Shown: in pieces, positions 1-11,685 of the stretch
Numbering within the stretch: position 1 is the first letter of the stretch
Layout of the letters: each line of letters begins with the position of its first letter
Source of the DNA: Cyathus striatus
Lineage: Eukaryota > Basidiomycota > Agaricomycetes > Agaricales > Nidulariaceae
Assembly (NCBI GenBank): GCA_025738555.1
Contig: JAOVFP010000006.1
Span: forward strand, 5,704,001-5,768,000
Reading direction: 5' to 3'
DNA length: 64,000 nt
Notes under the pieces: model-generated
What the model saw: the letters and a program-made list of their open reading frames with translations, nothing else
What the model was told of the DNA's origin: nothing
The model's database searches: none
Translations under genes and position numbers: made by a program

Positions 1-798
<798 letters not shown>

Positions 799-2000
799 TG
801 TAGAAGTTGTGATTGCTCGATATCAGTGAGCAAATAAGAGGCTGGATGAGAAGGAATGGTGATGAGACATCTTGAATGCAATGGCTTTATATATTTTTAA
901 CTTAAGGCTGGTGTGAGCCAATTACACGAACAAGTTGCAGACAAGATAAAACAAGAACTTACAAAAATGCACAACATGATGATGCTTAGAAAAGAAACTA
1001 ACATGTGCAGCCGAAAATTGAGTGATGATAGGCACAAAAGACTTGGCATAACCTTTGTCAAAGTGCAGTTAGCGATAGGGTTATTGAACAAAAATACTCC
1101 AGCCTGGGGTTATGTGGATTGTACGATGTATTGTGAGATGGGCTGGTAAAACGTAGCCAATCCAAACACCTGGAAATGGGTACAGAATTCAAATCCAATA
1201 TCATGAATTTCAAGGCCAGTGCAGACAATAGTTTGGTACAGTGTTAATACAGAGGAGCCTATGCTTACCACTGCTACCATTGCATCGACTTCCAGTCTGA
1301 CGACAATGGTGTAATTGCTTGAGATAAACCAAAACGTTAACCTGAGAGTGATACATCTGATCTGACTCAGAGTTCAATGGAAAGTAAAGATGTGTATTAC
1401 CACCAAGTTCCAACGGTCTTTGAAAATGATAAGACGACACCCACTATGAAGGCCTATACATTTTATTGTGGTAACGCACCGAGCTGCAGCTATGATTATT
1501 ATCTATCTCCTCAAGGAAGTTGACTGACCCCAGGTTGGAACGTCAACGTTGGTGTGTTGCATATGGACAGATACACACTCTGACATATACAACCTGTGAG
1601 ATGATGGTTGATTAAGTGTGAAAGAGAGACAAAAAACATAGTGGATGTGAACCTAGTGGTTTTCAGCTTGGAGCAAAGAAAGATTGATAATTTCTCATCG
1701 GGTAAATGTATAAGTTCTCATGAATAAAGATTCTGTGTACAAATTTAACTCACACCATCATGTTTTCTGTACATGATAAAAACAATATCTATTCAAGGAG
1801 AAATGCGACAGATAATTGTTTCATCTTGGCAACACCAAATCCCTCCCGGGAGATGTAGGAACTTCGAAAATTATTTTTGTTTGACTCTTCGTTATTCCCA
1901 AGCTAAACAGCGCAGTCTCCATCTTGGGAAAAAGGGTGCACCCTGATTGAAAGAAAAGAACTAGGGTCGAACTTTTACAAACAGACCTGCTAGGTGACCC
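799..2000. other. intergenic region without recognisable gene
   Basis: It starts just upstream of the leucine-synthesis gene and so holds its promoter. Two short open frames (913-1149 plus, 1210-1440 minus) show no family motif or plausible splice structure. I see no RNA gene here. Confidence 0.5.
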
Positions 2001-2009
2001 CTTTAAGAT
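2001..2009. repeat. target site duplication, left copy (CTTTAAGAT)
   Basis: Nine bases identical to 5869-5877, directly abutting both ends of the TIR element. Confidence 0.85.
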
Positions 2010-2069
2010 GGGCAGCAAGAAAATTCTGGGCACGCACAAAAGTGAGCATGAGTTGAGCGTGCATGCTCA
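2010..2069 (+). repeat. left TIR of the 9-bp-TSD element
   Basis: Inverted match to 5809-5868. It contains GAGCATGAG and GAGCGTG, the same motif that is amplified in the internal array. Confidence 0.8.
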
Positions 2070-2249
2070 CCTATTGAGCGTGAAAATTCTATACATGAGT
2101 GTGAATAATCCTTATATGAGCGTGAGCCAACTGGCTGTCTTATATCAACTACATACTGAATAATTGGCATAGTAAAGCATGTTTTTAATACAATTTGGTA
2201 TATACTAAGCACTGTAATGTAATAATTGAAGAACACCAGTGAGTTTTAT

Positions 2250-2705
2250 ATATATTTCATTGTTATTGTCTTCTTTATGAGTGTATATTGATTTAAAATG
2301 TATACCAATGATCCAGAGTGTTTAGATATGACTTAGAGTGTATATAAATGATTCAGAGAGTGTACATATGATCTACAAGTTGAAAAAATGACTCAGAGAG
2401 TGTAGCAGTAATTCAGACTAACAGTTAAAAATTTATAGAGCTAGAGAATGGTATATATTGAACAGTAGAAACAGGGGAAGTTTATAATGAAGCAGGGGGC
2501 TCAGAAAATTACAGGAAGCTTTACAATGAAGCAGGAAAATTCAGAACAAGGCAGGGGGATTCACAGTGAACCAGAGACCTTGGGAAATTCAAAACAAAAG
2601 ATGGGGCTTTACAGTGAAGTAGGGAACTTCAGAACAAGGAAGGGGGCTTAATAATGAAGCAGGGAAATTCACAACGAAGCAGGGAGCAATACAAGATAGA
2701 TTACT
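2250..2705. repeat. degenerate short tandem repeats
   Basis: From 2270 to 2410 a phrase like AGAGTGTATATAAATGATTC recurs with changes. From 2465 to 2690 a purine-rich phrase built on AATGAAGCAGGGAAATTCAGAAC recurs about six to eight times. No coding content. Confidence 0.6.
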
Positions 2706-2718
2706 ACCTATCACACAT

Positions 2719-4089
2719 TGTGGAGGGAGTAGTTGGTACACTGGTATAACCCAGTACTATACTTATATGTTGATTTACTTCATTTCATTTATCATCCAAC
2801 TCTAATTACCTATTTCTACTTACTCTAACTTCATATCTACTTATTTCTATTCTCTTACTTTGTTTCTACGACGCACGGTGCAAACAGTGTGTCGAGTTTC
2901 TGTGTTCTCGTTCCTTTGTGTGGACTTAGAGACGCGGCGCGGTCTGACCAAATACTGGGAAGCTGATGCCAAACAACACGTGACGCGCGTATGCGCTGTC
3001 ACGTCTCGCCTACGCTACAACGCGTTCCACTTACTGCTTTTCGTATTACTCGCTGCTTTTACTTTGCTCTCGCGTTCTCTAGGCTTCGTGTATGCGTCCT
3101 CAAGGCCTGTCAAGATGACGCTCGGACTCTCTGGGCATTGTGCGCCCTTCGGATGGTTCAAGACGCTAGGGTTTAGGGTTACACACCCTCTCAAGACCCC
3201 TTTTCTTTATCCTCAAGCCTCTCGTTTGGTCCCCAAGACCAATGCTCACATGCAGCGATATGGTGACCGGGTCTCTACCCTCATCATGTGATACTCCGAT
3301 TGGTGGAAGGGCAGGGAGTTGGGTCGAGGCACCGGGACAATTATTATCCATTCGTTTTATTTCAATTTTCTACTCGATCGTTCTTTCTTTTTGCAATTCG
3401 TTATCATCACCCCCGTTTTCTCTATGATACACTATGTCTAGGCTTCTCCTTCAACCCCCCAATCTTGATTCCTCAACGGCCGATGGGCAACGACTGAGCA
3501 CCCCACCGTCATTCCTGTGCTGTCGAGCTGCAGCCTGACCAACTGCCTCGTTACTTTGGGGAGAGTAACGTTACGTTCCACTCCTGCATTGGAATCTGCG
3601 GTCGCACAAAGAGCAAGTAGCCGTCGTTGTCCAGGAGCTTGAAGGGTATTCGGAATAGCGGGTCCTTTATCATTCAAACACAGTCTCTTTCGTACGATAC
3701 GATCATTATTCTTTCATGGACTATTATTTAGTTGTTTACCCCTGCTACGGTACTCTTTATTTCATATTCCTTCGCGTATGTTGTGTTTTTCCGGGCACTG
3801 GCGACATGAGAGCACGCGTGCGCTATCCCATCTCATTTATGGCTCATGTATATACCTCGAGTTTCGACTCGAGGGGAATTTTACCTCCCTTTTGACTTAA
3901 TCTGCGCGCACTTGCTGAGTCTATCCAGCTACGAAGCTGAGAGGAAGGGTCACTTGAATTAATCAATTCTATTAAGCTAAGTTCTCGTTACTATCTCACT
4001 CGCTAACTACTTTGTTCTAGGATTTTGTAGTTATACTTCATCGGTCAGGTGTGACGCTCGCTACGCGTCTTTGAGTTATCTCCTCCACA
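2719..4089. mobile_element. solo-LTR-like insertion, CpG-rich, nested in the TIR element
   Basis: The segment starts TGTGGAGG and ends CCTCCACA, an 8-bp inverted terminal pair with TG...CA ends as in LTRs. ACAT flanks both sides (2715-2718 and 4090-4093), a likely 4-bp target duplication. It is rich in CpG while the sequence on both sides is nearly CpG-free, so it looks like a younger insertion. A TATATA motif lies near 3850 next to a CTCGAG palindrome. The 143-codon open frame at 2860-3291 has no family resemblance and is treated as chance. No internal retroelement genes are present, which fits a solo LTR of about 1.37 kb. Confidence 0.6.
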
Positions 4090-4109
4090 ACATATTTGCA
4101 TAGTATAAC

Positions 4110-5340
4110 TGCATGTCAGTATTATATTTACACTCATGCTCAATGCCCTTTGATTTGAGCATGAGCATGATAGGTATTCTATCACATTTATAATACTTAT
4201 TTACACTTGCACTCAATGTCCTTTAACTTGAGTGTGAGCATGATTGGCATTTTTACTCATGCTCACAAATATTACACTTATATTTAACTTGAGCATGAGC
4301 ATGATTGGTATTCTTACTCATGCTCACAAATATTACACTTGTATTTAACTTGAGTGTGAGCATGATTGGCATTTTTACTCATGCTCACTTATATTTCACT
4401 TATATTTCACTTGAGCATGAGTGTGATTGGTATTCTTACTCATGCTCACAAATATTACACTTGTATTTAACTTGAGCATGAGCATGATTGGTATTCCTAT
4501 TCATGCTCACAAGTATTACACTCACACTCAATGTCCTTTAACTTGAGTGTGAGCATAATTGGTATTCCTATTCACACTCACAAGTATTACACTCACACTC
4601 AATGTTCTTTAACTTGAGTGTGAGTGTGGTATTCCTATTCATGCTCACAAGTATTACACTCATGCTCAATGTCCTTTAACTTGAGCATGAGTATAATTAG
4701 TATTCCTATTCATGCTCACAAGTATTACACTCACACTCAATGTCTTTTAACTTGAGTGTGAGCATAATTGGTATTCCTATTCATGCTCACAAGTATTACA
4801 CCCATGCTCAATGTCTTTTAACTTGAGTGTGAGTGTGGTATTCCTATTCATGCTCACAAGTATTACACTCACACTCAATGTCCTTTAACTTGAGCATGAG
4901 CATAATTGGTATTTCTATTCACGCTCACAAGTATTACACTCACACTCAATGTCCTTTAACTTGAGCATGAGCATAATTGGTATTCCTATTCATGCTCACA
5001 AGTATTACACTCACACTCAATGTCTTTTAACTTGAGTGTGAGTGTGGTATTCCTATTCATGCTCACAAGTACTACACTCACACTCAATGTCCTTTAACTT
5101 GAGCATGAGCATAATTGGTATTCCTATTCATGCTCACAAATATTACACTTACACTTAATGTCCTTTAACTTGAGCATGAGTGTGATTGGTATTCCTATTC
5201 ATGCTCACAAATATTACACTCACACTCAATGTCCTTTAACTTGAGCATGAGCATAATTGGTATTCCTATTCACACTCACAAGTAATAAAATCATGCTCAA
5301 TGTCTGAATGTGATTGGTATTCCTATTCATGCTCACATAT
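4110..5340. repeat. hairpin minisatellite, 65-71 bp unit, about 17 copies
   Basis: Each unit carries CTCATGCTCAA or CTCACACTCAA, a spacer of about 11 bases (TGTCCTTTAAC), then TTGAGCATGAG or TTGAGTGTGAG, so one unit is an inverted repeat with an 11-bp stem. Units are 71 bp, or about 65 bp where AATT is missing. The two stem variants differ at exactly the two bases expected if GAGCGTGAG lost its CpG by C-to-T on one strand or the other. GAGCGTG itself survives in the flanks (near 2055, 2090 and 5628). Further loose copies run to about 5650. Confidence 0.9.
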
Positions 5341-5808
5341 ATTATACTTGCACCTTACTTTTCCTCCCACATGTAAGTGAAGCCAAAATATAAATGTAAC
5401 ATATTTTTTTTTTGTGAGTGTGAAGTAAAAACTTTGAGTGTGAGTTGACAGACCTTGAGTGTGAGTTGATGACCTTGAGTGTGAAAACTCAGATCCTGTG
5501 CATGAATGTATGGACCCTGTGTGTGAGATGTTGACCCTGAGTGTGAAGTAACATCTTGAGTGTGATGTGTGCATGCATGCTCAATCCATGCTCACACCTT
5601 GAGTGTGAACATGAGTGTGAACATGAGCGTGCATGCACATGTTTGAGTGTGAAGTATAAATATTATTCTTCAAGATTTGACTTCATATCTTGATTAGAAA
5701 CATCACTCACATTCACAATATGACACAGCCATACAACACTAGTATGTACATTTGATTTACACTCTTTTTAACCCACAAATGGGCCATTTAGAGCTAAAAT
5801 AAATACCT

Positions 5809-5868
5809 TGAGCATGACACACTCAATCATGCTCACTTTTGTGTGTGCCTGGAATTTTATATGTGCCC
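5809..5868 (-). repeat. right TIR of the 9-bp-TSD element
   Basis: Reverse complement of 2010-2069 with scattered, mostly transition differences and a 1-bp indel. Confidence 0.8.
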
Positions 5869-5877
5869 CTTTAAGAT
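5869..5877. repeat. target site duplication, right copy (CTTTAAGAT)
   Basis: Identical to 2001-2009 and abutting the right TIR. Confidence 0.85.
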
Positions 5878-7200
5878 CTATTAGCATCTCTTTCACCACA
5901 TGCTCTCACTGAGCCCCCCTTCATTCCTTCACACATTTTACCATTCTTTCAAGTTGCTTTCAGAGTGTATATGTTTATCTAGATACTAATTTAAATTGTA
6001 TATACTTATATGTATTCAGTCTACTAGTGGCTGATCCATTAATTAGAATTACTATCAGTTCCCTATTAATGCAAACCTGCACAAATTCACCTACTTGTGC
6101 AAAACATGACTTCCCTACACATCCACTCATCTGATAACAATGAAACTTTGTATAACTATGCATGAATGTATTCCATTTACTAATATCAATGTTATTTAAA
6201 ACAAAAACACAAATTTACTGATATGTGTAACTTCGATAAGAAAAAGGCAGTTTTTAGCTCCTTTCCTAAATAGCATGACAAAAAGACATCTTTTCAGGCC
6301 CAGAATTTGAAAACATTATGTATGTTGCAATAAGAAACATCCTGTAAATGACTAGAACAATATCTTCACAGTTGCAGTTATAATATGGAAATTATGGTTA
6401 AGCATGACAAAAGAGAGAGATCCAGGGTCCATATATTTGAACTCTGACTTCCCAACACCCCAAACAGGGAACTGCTGGCAGCTAAGTGCTAAAATCTGAA
6501 GGGTGCCAAACACTGTGTCTGAAACTGAATGTGACCTGGTGGGACAAATTTTGCATAAGTGTGTGAATTGGGTCCCTTCTTTTATGATGGCCTGATGATA
6601 CAACAATGGTGCATTTTTGCATAAAAATTGCAGATCAGAAAAGCATAGAAGCACAGATTTAAAACAGTATAGGCTACATGTGAGTTGGGTGCTTAGATGT
6701 GAAAATATTGTCAAAAACGAAATGTTTTGCATTACTCAGGAACTGATAGTACTTAATATTAGTTCAGTTAAATTTAGTAAATAAAGCCAAATTCCATGAA
6801 AACTTAGTTATGTTGACTTGTTGTAGGATCTGCATTCTTGAACAAAAGTTGATCTGGTAAGATGACTTCTAACTATTGTTCTGACCTGAGTCTGAGAACT
6901 CTGACCTACCCCCAGTCACAAATTCTAATCCTGGAGCACCCTTGCTTGGGAATGGTTCAAGAACACCCCCTCCAGAAACTTAGAAAATTCTAATAGGGGT
7001 AGTTTCATGTACACATTATATTGCAGGTATTTCGGTCTTGTGTTTGCTCCTCAGGTTCAGTTGCAAAGATATCAAATCCAAGTGATTCATGTGTTCCAGA
7101 ATGCTGATAGGATAAGAAATGAATAGCAAATACATAAAATACAAGCTACAGGTACAATGATATTCAAAACACAGAAATTCCTCTTCCAATTTCAGTGCAT
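5878..7200. other. AT-rich non-coding stretch
   Basis: I see no conserved domain, repeat or RNA gene. The longest open frame (6352-6732, minus) lacks motifs. The right part is probably the decayed upstream region of the MFS gene that follows. Confidence 0.4.
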
Positions 7201-7225
7201 GGTATGTGATATATTTCCCTGAACA

Positions 7226-7700
7226 TTGGTCACTTGCTCATCCCCCAACTATTCACTTCCAATGGCAAAAGACAATGTTGGAAGACTCGAAGACTTACTA
7301 GCCTCAGCTGTCGTATCTACTCGCATATCCATATCATCATTGTTAACTAAGAATGTGACTTTAAACAACATTCTCCCCTTCTCCTATGACTCCAATCCAG
7401 ATATCACCAGCTGGAACAAGCCTGACAATCCTAGTAATCCCTGTAACTGATGCAATCGGCGACACTGAATAGTTACATCCATAGTCAGTTTATTCACATT
7501 CATAAGGTTGATATCTGTTCTGTATTATATTTTTACTTGTATCTAAGGTGCTGCATTTTGTAGCTCAGTGGCCTCCTCAATATTCTCTCCTGTGCTTTCG
7601 CAAGTATCAAAGGATCTCAACATACCTGCAGGGTCAATCCTTGAAAACATGTCTCTATCTATTTTTGTTCTTGCATATGCTCTAGAGGTGAGGGTCCTGA
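7226..7700 (+). pseudogene. MFS transporter pseudogene, N-terminal part
   Basis: Major facilitator superfamily drug-type transporter remnant. At 7388-7447 the frame reads a typical cytosolic lead-in (DITSWNKPDNPSNP, compare the family W-x-PDDPxNPxNW). At 7565-7690 it reads the first conserved helix-loop-helix block (VASSIFSPVLSQVSKDL, then SILENMSLSIFVLAYAL). Stops and a probable intron remnant separate the two. The rest of the gene resumes near 17594, so about 10 kb of inserted DNA splits it. The break occurs just after the TM2-like block, at GCTCTAGAG followed by a possible donor GTGAGG. CpG is depleted. Dead, because of the insertion and stops. Confidence 0.75.
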
Positions 7701-7903
7701 TAAGCATCATTTGCATTGTAAGTCTAATAGTGGGTGACTTCCTGCAGGGTTTAGAAATGCAGATTATTTTCTAAATGTTAAGCAAGTGGTGCTCAGCTAA
7801 TCTAGGTCTGCATTTCTAACCATAGCACATTTTCCCTTAAACTTTCAATGGGTGACTTCCCACTATGTTTAGAATCCTAGAATAAATTTCTAAACACCTT
7901 AAG

Positions 7904-8885
7904 TGTGGGGGCTCCTTGACCTTGAACCACCATCATCTCTAAAAACTCCCATGGTTCATCAGGGGTCGGGGATGCAGAAAACTTTGGAAAAGGAGGCTCA
8001 AACACCCTCAAGGGTGTTGAGAGCCACCTTCAAACCCCTAGGGAACACATCCTGCCCCCAAAGGAGTGTGAAAATAAGAACATTGAGCCCACAGTAAGCA
8101 GTTAACACTCCCATACCAAAACAACCCTCCCCCCCCACTAAGCAAAGTAGATGACATATCAATACATGATCCCCTATAACATAACAGTAGTACAACAAAT
8201 AAAGGATCCTATCCCATTCTACTATATCCCTCCATAACCTGAGCTGTGCCCCACTTACCAACACCACCAGAAACCCTTGTCACCCTCATCTCATAAACTG
8301 TAGCACACATTGACACAACCTGAACCTATGAACCTGCAGAACTCTGGACTCAAATTGCTATGTGGTGATGCACCTGAGACACAGCCCAACTACACCCCTT
8401 GGACTGACATAATTTGAAAATGATAATAGAGCATATGTCATTTATCCCTCCAAAAAAAGAACATACTCCATCCCAAAACCGCACTGAAACACCCCAAGAA
8501 TACCATAAACCAACAGCAGAACCTAGGAACATGTAAAAACACGAATATCACCATGATATAAAACACAGCAAAAGAAACAAAAGGAGGAAACATGCATACT
8601 AGAACCAAACTGGAAAATAAAACATACTGACTGAACACAAAATACCTTCTCCACCCAATTCCCCAATCACAGAATGAGAAAATGCGACCATACAGCACCA
8701 CCAAGAAACAGAAATGAGAAGCATGCAGTAAATGTACATGTAAGAATAAACATCTACCCCCCATCCCAGAACTCTCAAGCAATACATAAAGACGTATGAG
8801 TACCTCTTGACCCCCAAGTACTTTGCTACTCACTGCATGCACCCCCTGCCTAGACTAACCACCAACTCTACCTCTCTGACCTGAA
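7904..8885. other. stretch upstream of LINE ORF1, no gene seen
   Basis: A-rich and C-rich in composition like the LINE itself, so probably its 5' untranslated region. Minus-strand open frames here (8438-8842, 8599-8817) are hydrophobic low-complexity readings of an A/C-rich strand and are not believed. Confidence 0.4.
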
Positions 8886-10975
8886 ATGGCATCCCAACCC
8901 ACTGTGATCTCCATGAGCCAACCCCTCAGTGCTGCCTCTCTGGAAGATGGTGAACTTGCCCCAAACCAGCTAACCCCACAGGAATACATGGCCAGTGATG
9001 CCCAAACATCAAATGTAAACACATGGAAGACCATTCGTTTCTGTAAATGCAAAGAGAGTGCACCAGTAAGTGGACAACAAATGTCCCTTGCCACTGCACA
9101 GGCAAGCAGCCAAACTCCTGAGGATATGTCTATGGGCCAGAAGAGGAAGAGCACCATGATTGTGTCAGAAGCAACAAATAGAAAAGGGTGGTTGAGAGAG
9201 ATGAGGATGATGAGAGAGTAAGACTCAGACACAAACACAGACACAGACACAAAATGGGAAGGAAAACTTGTTGTCAACTACCAAGTTACAGAGTGTATAT
9301 ATACTGAGGCTGTCTACCAAAGTCCCAACCAAGGTCCATGTAACTAAAGTAACAGACAGTTGTCAATCTGTCAATCACAGAACTGTCAAGTATGACAGAT
9401 AACAAGTGACAGCTGTCAAAGAAGCTGTGCAACCCAGAATATCTAACAGATTGGATCACCTTCTTCATCCCCATCCCCTCAGAAATGAGCAACAATAGAG
9501 ATGAATACCCCATTGTAAGCCTAACCTCTAACACTCAACACTAGCTAACATGCTATGGCACAGAGACCAGATGGATGTCAACAAACCTGCCACAACTGCC
9601 AACATGAGTGAAGGGGCTCTCCAAAACCCCTCTGACTCCAAGCCCCAACTCTCAGGTAAACAGGTGTATATGGGACTCGACCACTTGGAGGAAATGCTGC
9701 AAGCCTGACAGGAATACACAGATGAAGTATTCATTGAGACACATGGAAGACAGGCTTTTGAGGAACTACAAAGTCTTGAAAAGGAGGCTGAAGCAAACAC
9801 AAATACCCATCAGTCTGATAAGCACAATGGAAAGATTAGTAACCAAATAGCTAACATGCAGAAAGCAAATGAACAGGACAATACTCCACCGCCTCCCCAG
9901 AGCCAAGAACCCATGTGGCATGAAGAGGAAGAAGCAACAGTTCATGGCCCATGCTCTGACTTCCCCCCAATCCATGGGGTAGACAAGGAAATACTCTTCA
10001 AGCACACAGACAAGGAAGCGTCAGACCTCATCTTTGACCAACATATTGACAAAGAAGGCTGCTGGTGCCTACTTGGTAATGACTGGGCAAGTGACGACAC
10101 ACTCAAAATGGACTCCAAGACAAGATCAAGAGCATAGTCAAATCTGTGATCACCTTCAACTCCAGCATCCTTGTCATCCTTGCCTGCTGCATCAACCCTC
10201 CAGTGAATTACAAAGGCTCCCAACCAGCCCTCATCATATCCAACAAGAAAGAATCAATTGACACCCTAGTCAACTTGAAATGCATTAAACATGAAGACAA
10301 CTGGTTTACCACCTTTCCAAGGAACCTCCCTGTCACTTGCTTTGTGATGTATCTCTGAGTAAAAGGTGACCCAACCACAGAGAAGGAGCATGAAGTCCTA
10401 ATGGCCATTAAAACCACCTTCCACACAGCTCCAGCACTTGTGGAGTACATCAAAGCCTGCAGTAACAATGTCATTTTCTCAACCATCCCACAAGAGAAAA
10501 GACTGGAACAGGTAATTGATAGTATTACGATCAGTGCAATTCAGGTGAAAATCAAGAACACGAAAATGGACATCGCAGTATGGGCCACTGACGACAAATG
10601 CCGCCATCCACTGGAAAGGAATCGAAATCTTCAAGAAGATATTGATTGTAGGTCCAACCTGGAGTGCATGCAGCACCAACCTCAAAGCCCACCTCTACTG
10701 TAACACCTGCAAAGGGGCAGACCATCCAATGGGTCTCTGTCCTTACCCAGCCTGTCTAGGTCTTGGCCAAACCATCACAGAAGAGGTTCACAAAGAAGAG
10801 GATCATATGAACATCCTGGCTCAAGCTATCAGAGGGCATGCAATGCACAATACTCCAAACCGGGGAGGGCACCACTTCCAATCCAACTGAGGTCAAAGCG
10901 GGGGAGATCAGAGAGGTGGTAGCTTGAACAGAGGAAGCTTCAGAGGGAACAGCCAGGGTCAAAGGGGAGTCTAAA
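8886..10975 (+). pseudogene. LINE ORF1, gag-like zinc-knuckle protein, decayed
   Basis: Nucleic-acid-binding protein of a non-LTR retrotransposon. Pieces in shifting frames run from an ATG at 8886. A central gag-like domain lies around 10050-10640. A CCHC zinc knuckle CNTCKGADHPMGLC (C-x2-C-x4-H-x4-C) lies near 10703-10745. An R/G-rich tail (GGSLNRGSFRGNSQ) lies around 10918-10960. Several stops and frameshifts interrupt it. It is followed 3' by the endonuclease/RT ORF in the same orientation, the usual two-ORF order of Tad-type fungal LINEs. About 700 bp (10976-11685) between the two show no clear domain. Confidence 0.65.
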
Positions 10976-11685
10976 GTAGCATACTCTTTGCCCACAGCTA
11001 CAGTACAGAAAAGTAGATACAGTAGTGTGCATTCTTACAATGGACAAAACAGCTCTTATGATTTGCAACCTCACATTCTGAAATCTTTCTCCCAAGAACC
11101 TAACAAGACCAGTAAACCAGCTCCAAAAAACAAAAATCCACACACACACCAAAAACAAACTAACAAACCACCACCAATCCCAAACTGGACTGCACTAGGA
11201 AGTCCCATGGGAAAGCCTTGTCAAAAGGCAAAATAATTTCCTTGCCCAAATACACTGCTCTATGGAGGACAGGAAAGCAATGGAAACACAGGGACCTTGA
11301 CAAAGTCCCAAAAACGGTGATCTATTTAGGTCCAGACATGCCAGGCTGAGAGGCTGAAGTCAAAACATCAAAGCAAGACATACCTAGAAATCATGCTGAG
11401 AAACCTTGACATAGTCTACCCAAGGAAGCCTGGGCAATAAGGCTCCTGTATCTTTTCAATATAGCTGTAAGAATGAGATACAAAAACCAGCTACCACAAA
11501 CCCAACACACCCCAACATAAATACGGTTCATTTCACACAGTCTTCAGGCATTTTCAGACTGTCTTCTGGAGGGGTGAGGGACAAGCTACTGCCCAACCCC
11601 TGATGAAGGAGGACAGGAACTAGGAGGTAGGGCCCTGGTTACATTTCAATTCATCAATACTACACCAGCAGACTTCACTGGAGCC

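Larger units (their letters stand above)
2010..5868. mobile_element. DNA transposon-like element with 60-bp TIRs and 9-bp target duplication (MULE-like, non-autonomous)
   Basis: Both ends begin GGGCA and form an imperfect inverted repeat of about 60 bp (2010-2069 and 5809-5868) sharing AAAATTC, GGCAC.CACAAAAGTGAG and TTGAG(C/T)GTG. The element is flanked by a perfect 9-bp direct repeat CTTTAAGAT (2001-2009 and 5869-5877). Long TIRs with a 9-bp duplication are the hallmark of Mutator-like elements. No transposase was found inside. The interior holds purine-rich repeats, a nested LTR-like insertion (2719-4089) and a large hairpin minisatellite (4110-5340) whose core motif also occurs in the TIRs. 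It is probably mobilised in trans, if still mobile. Assignment to Mutator rests on end structure only. Confidence 0.8.

Noticed and set aside
3160..3185. AGGGTTTAGGGTTA, telomere-like repeat
   Set aside because: Only two units, inside the LTR-like segment; not a telomere or interstitial telomere array.
2860..3291. 143-codon open frame
   Set aside because: Lies in the CpG-rich LTR-like segment, no domain, overlapping frames equally open.
4110..5340. CRISPR-like regular array
   Set aside because: The units are near-identical through their whole length with no unique spacers, and the genome is fungal. It is a minisatellite.
8438..8842. Hydrophobic minus-strand open frame of 134 codons
   Set aside because: Complement of A/C-rich LINE leader; composition artefact.
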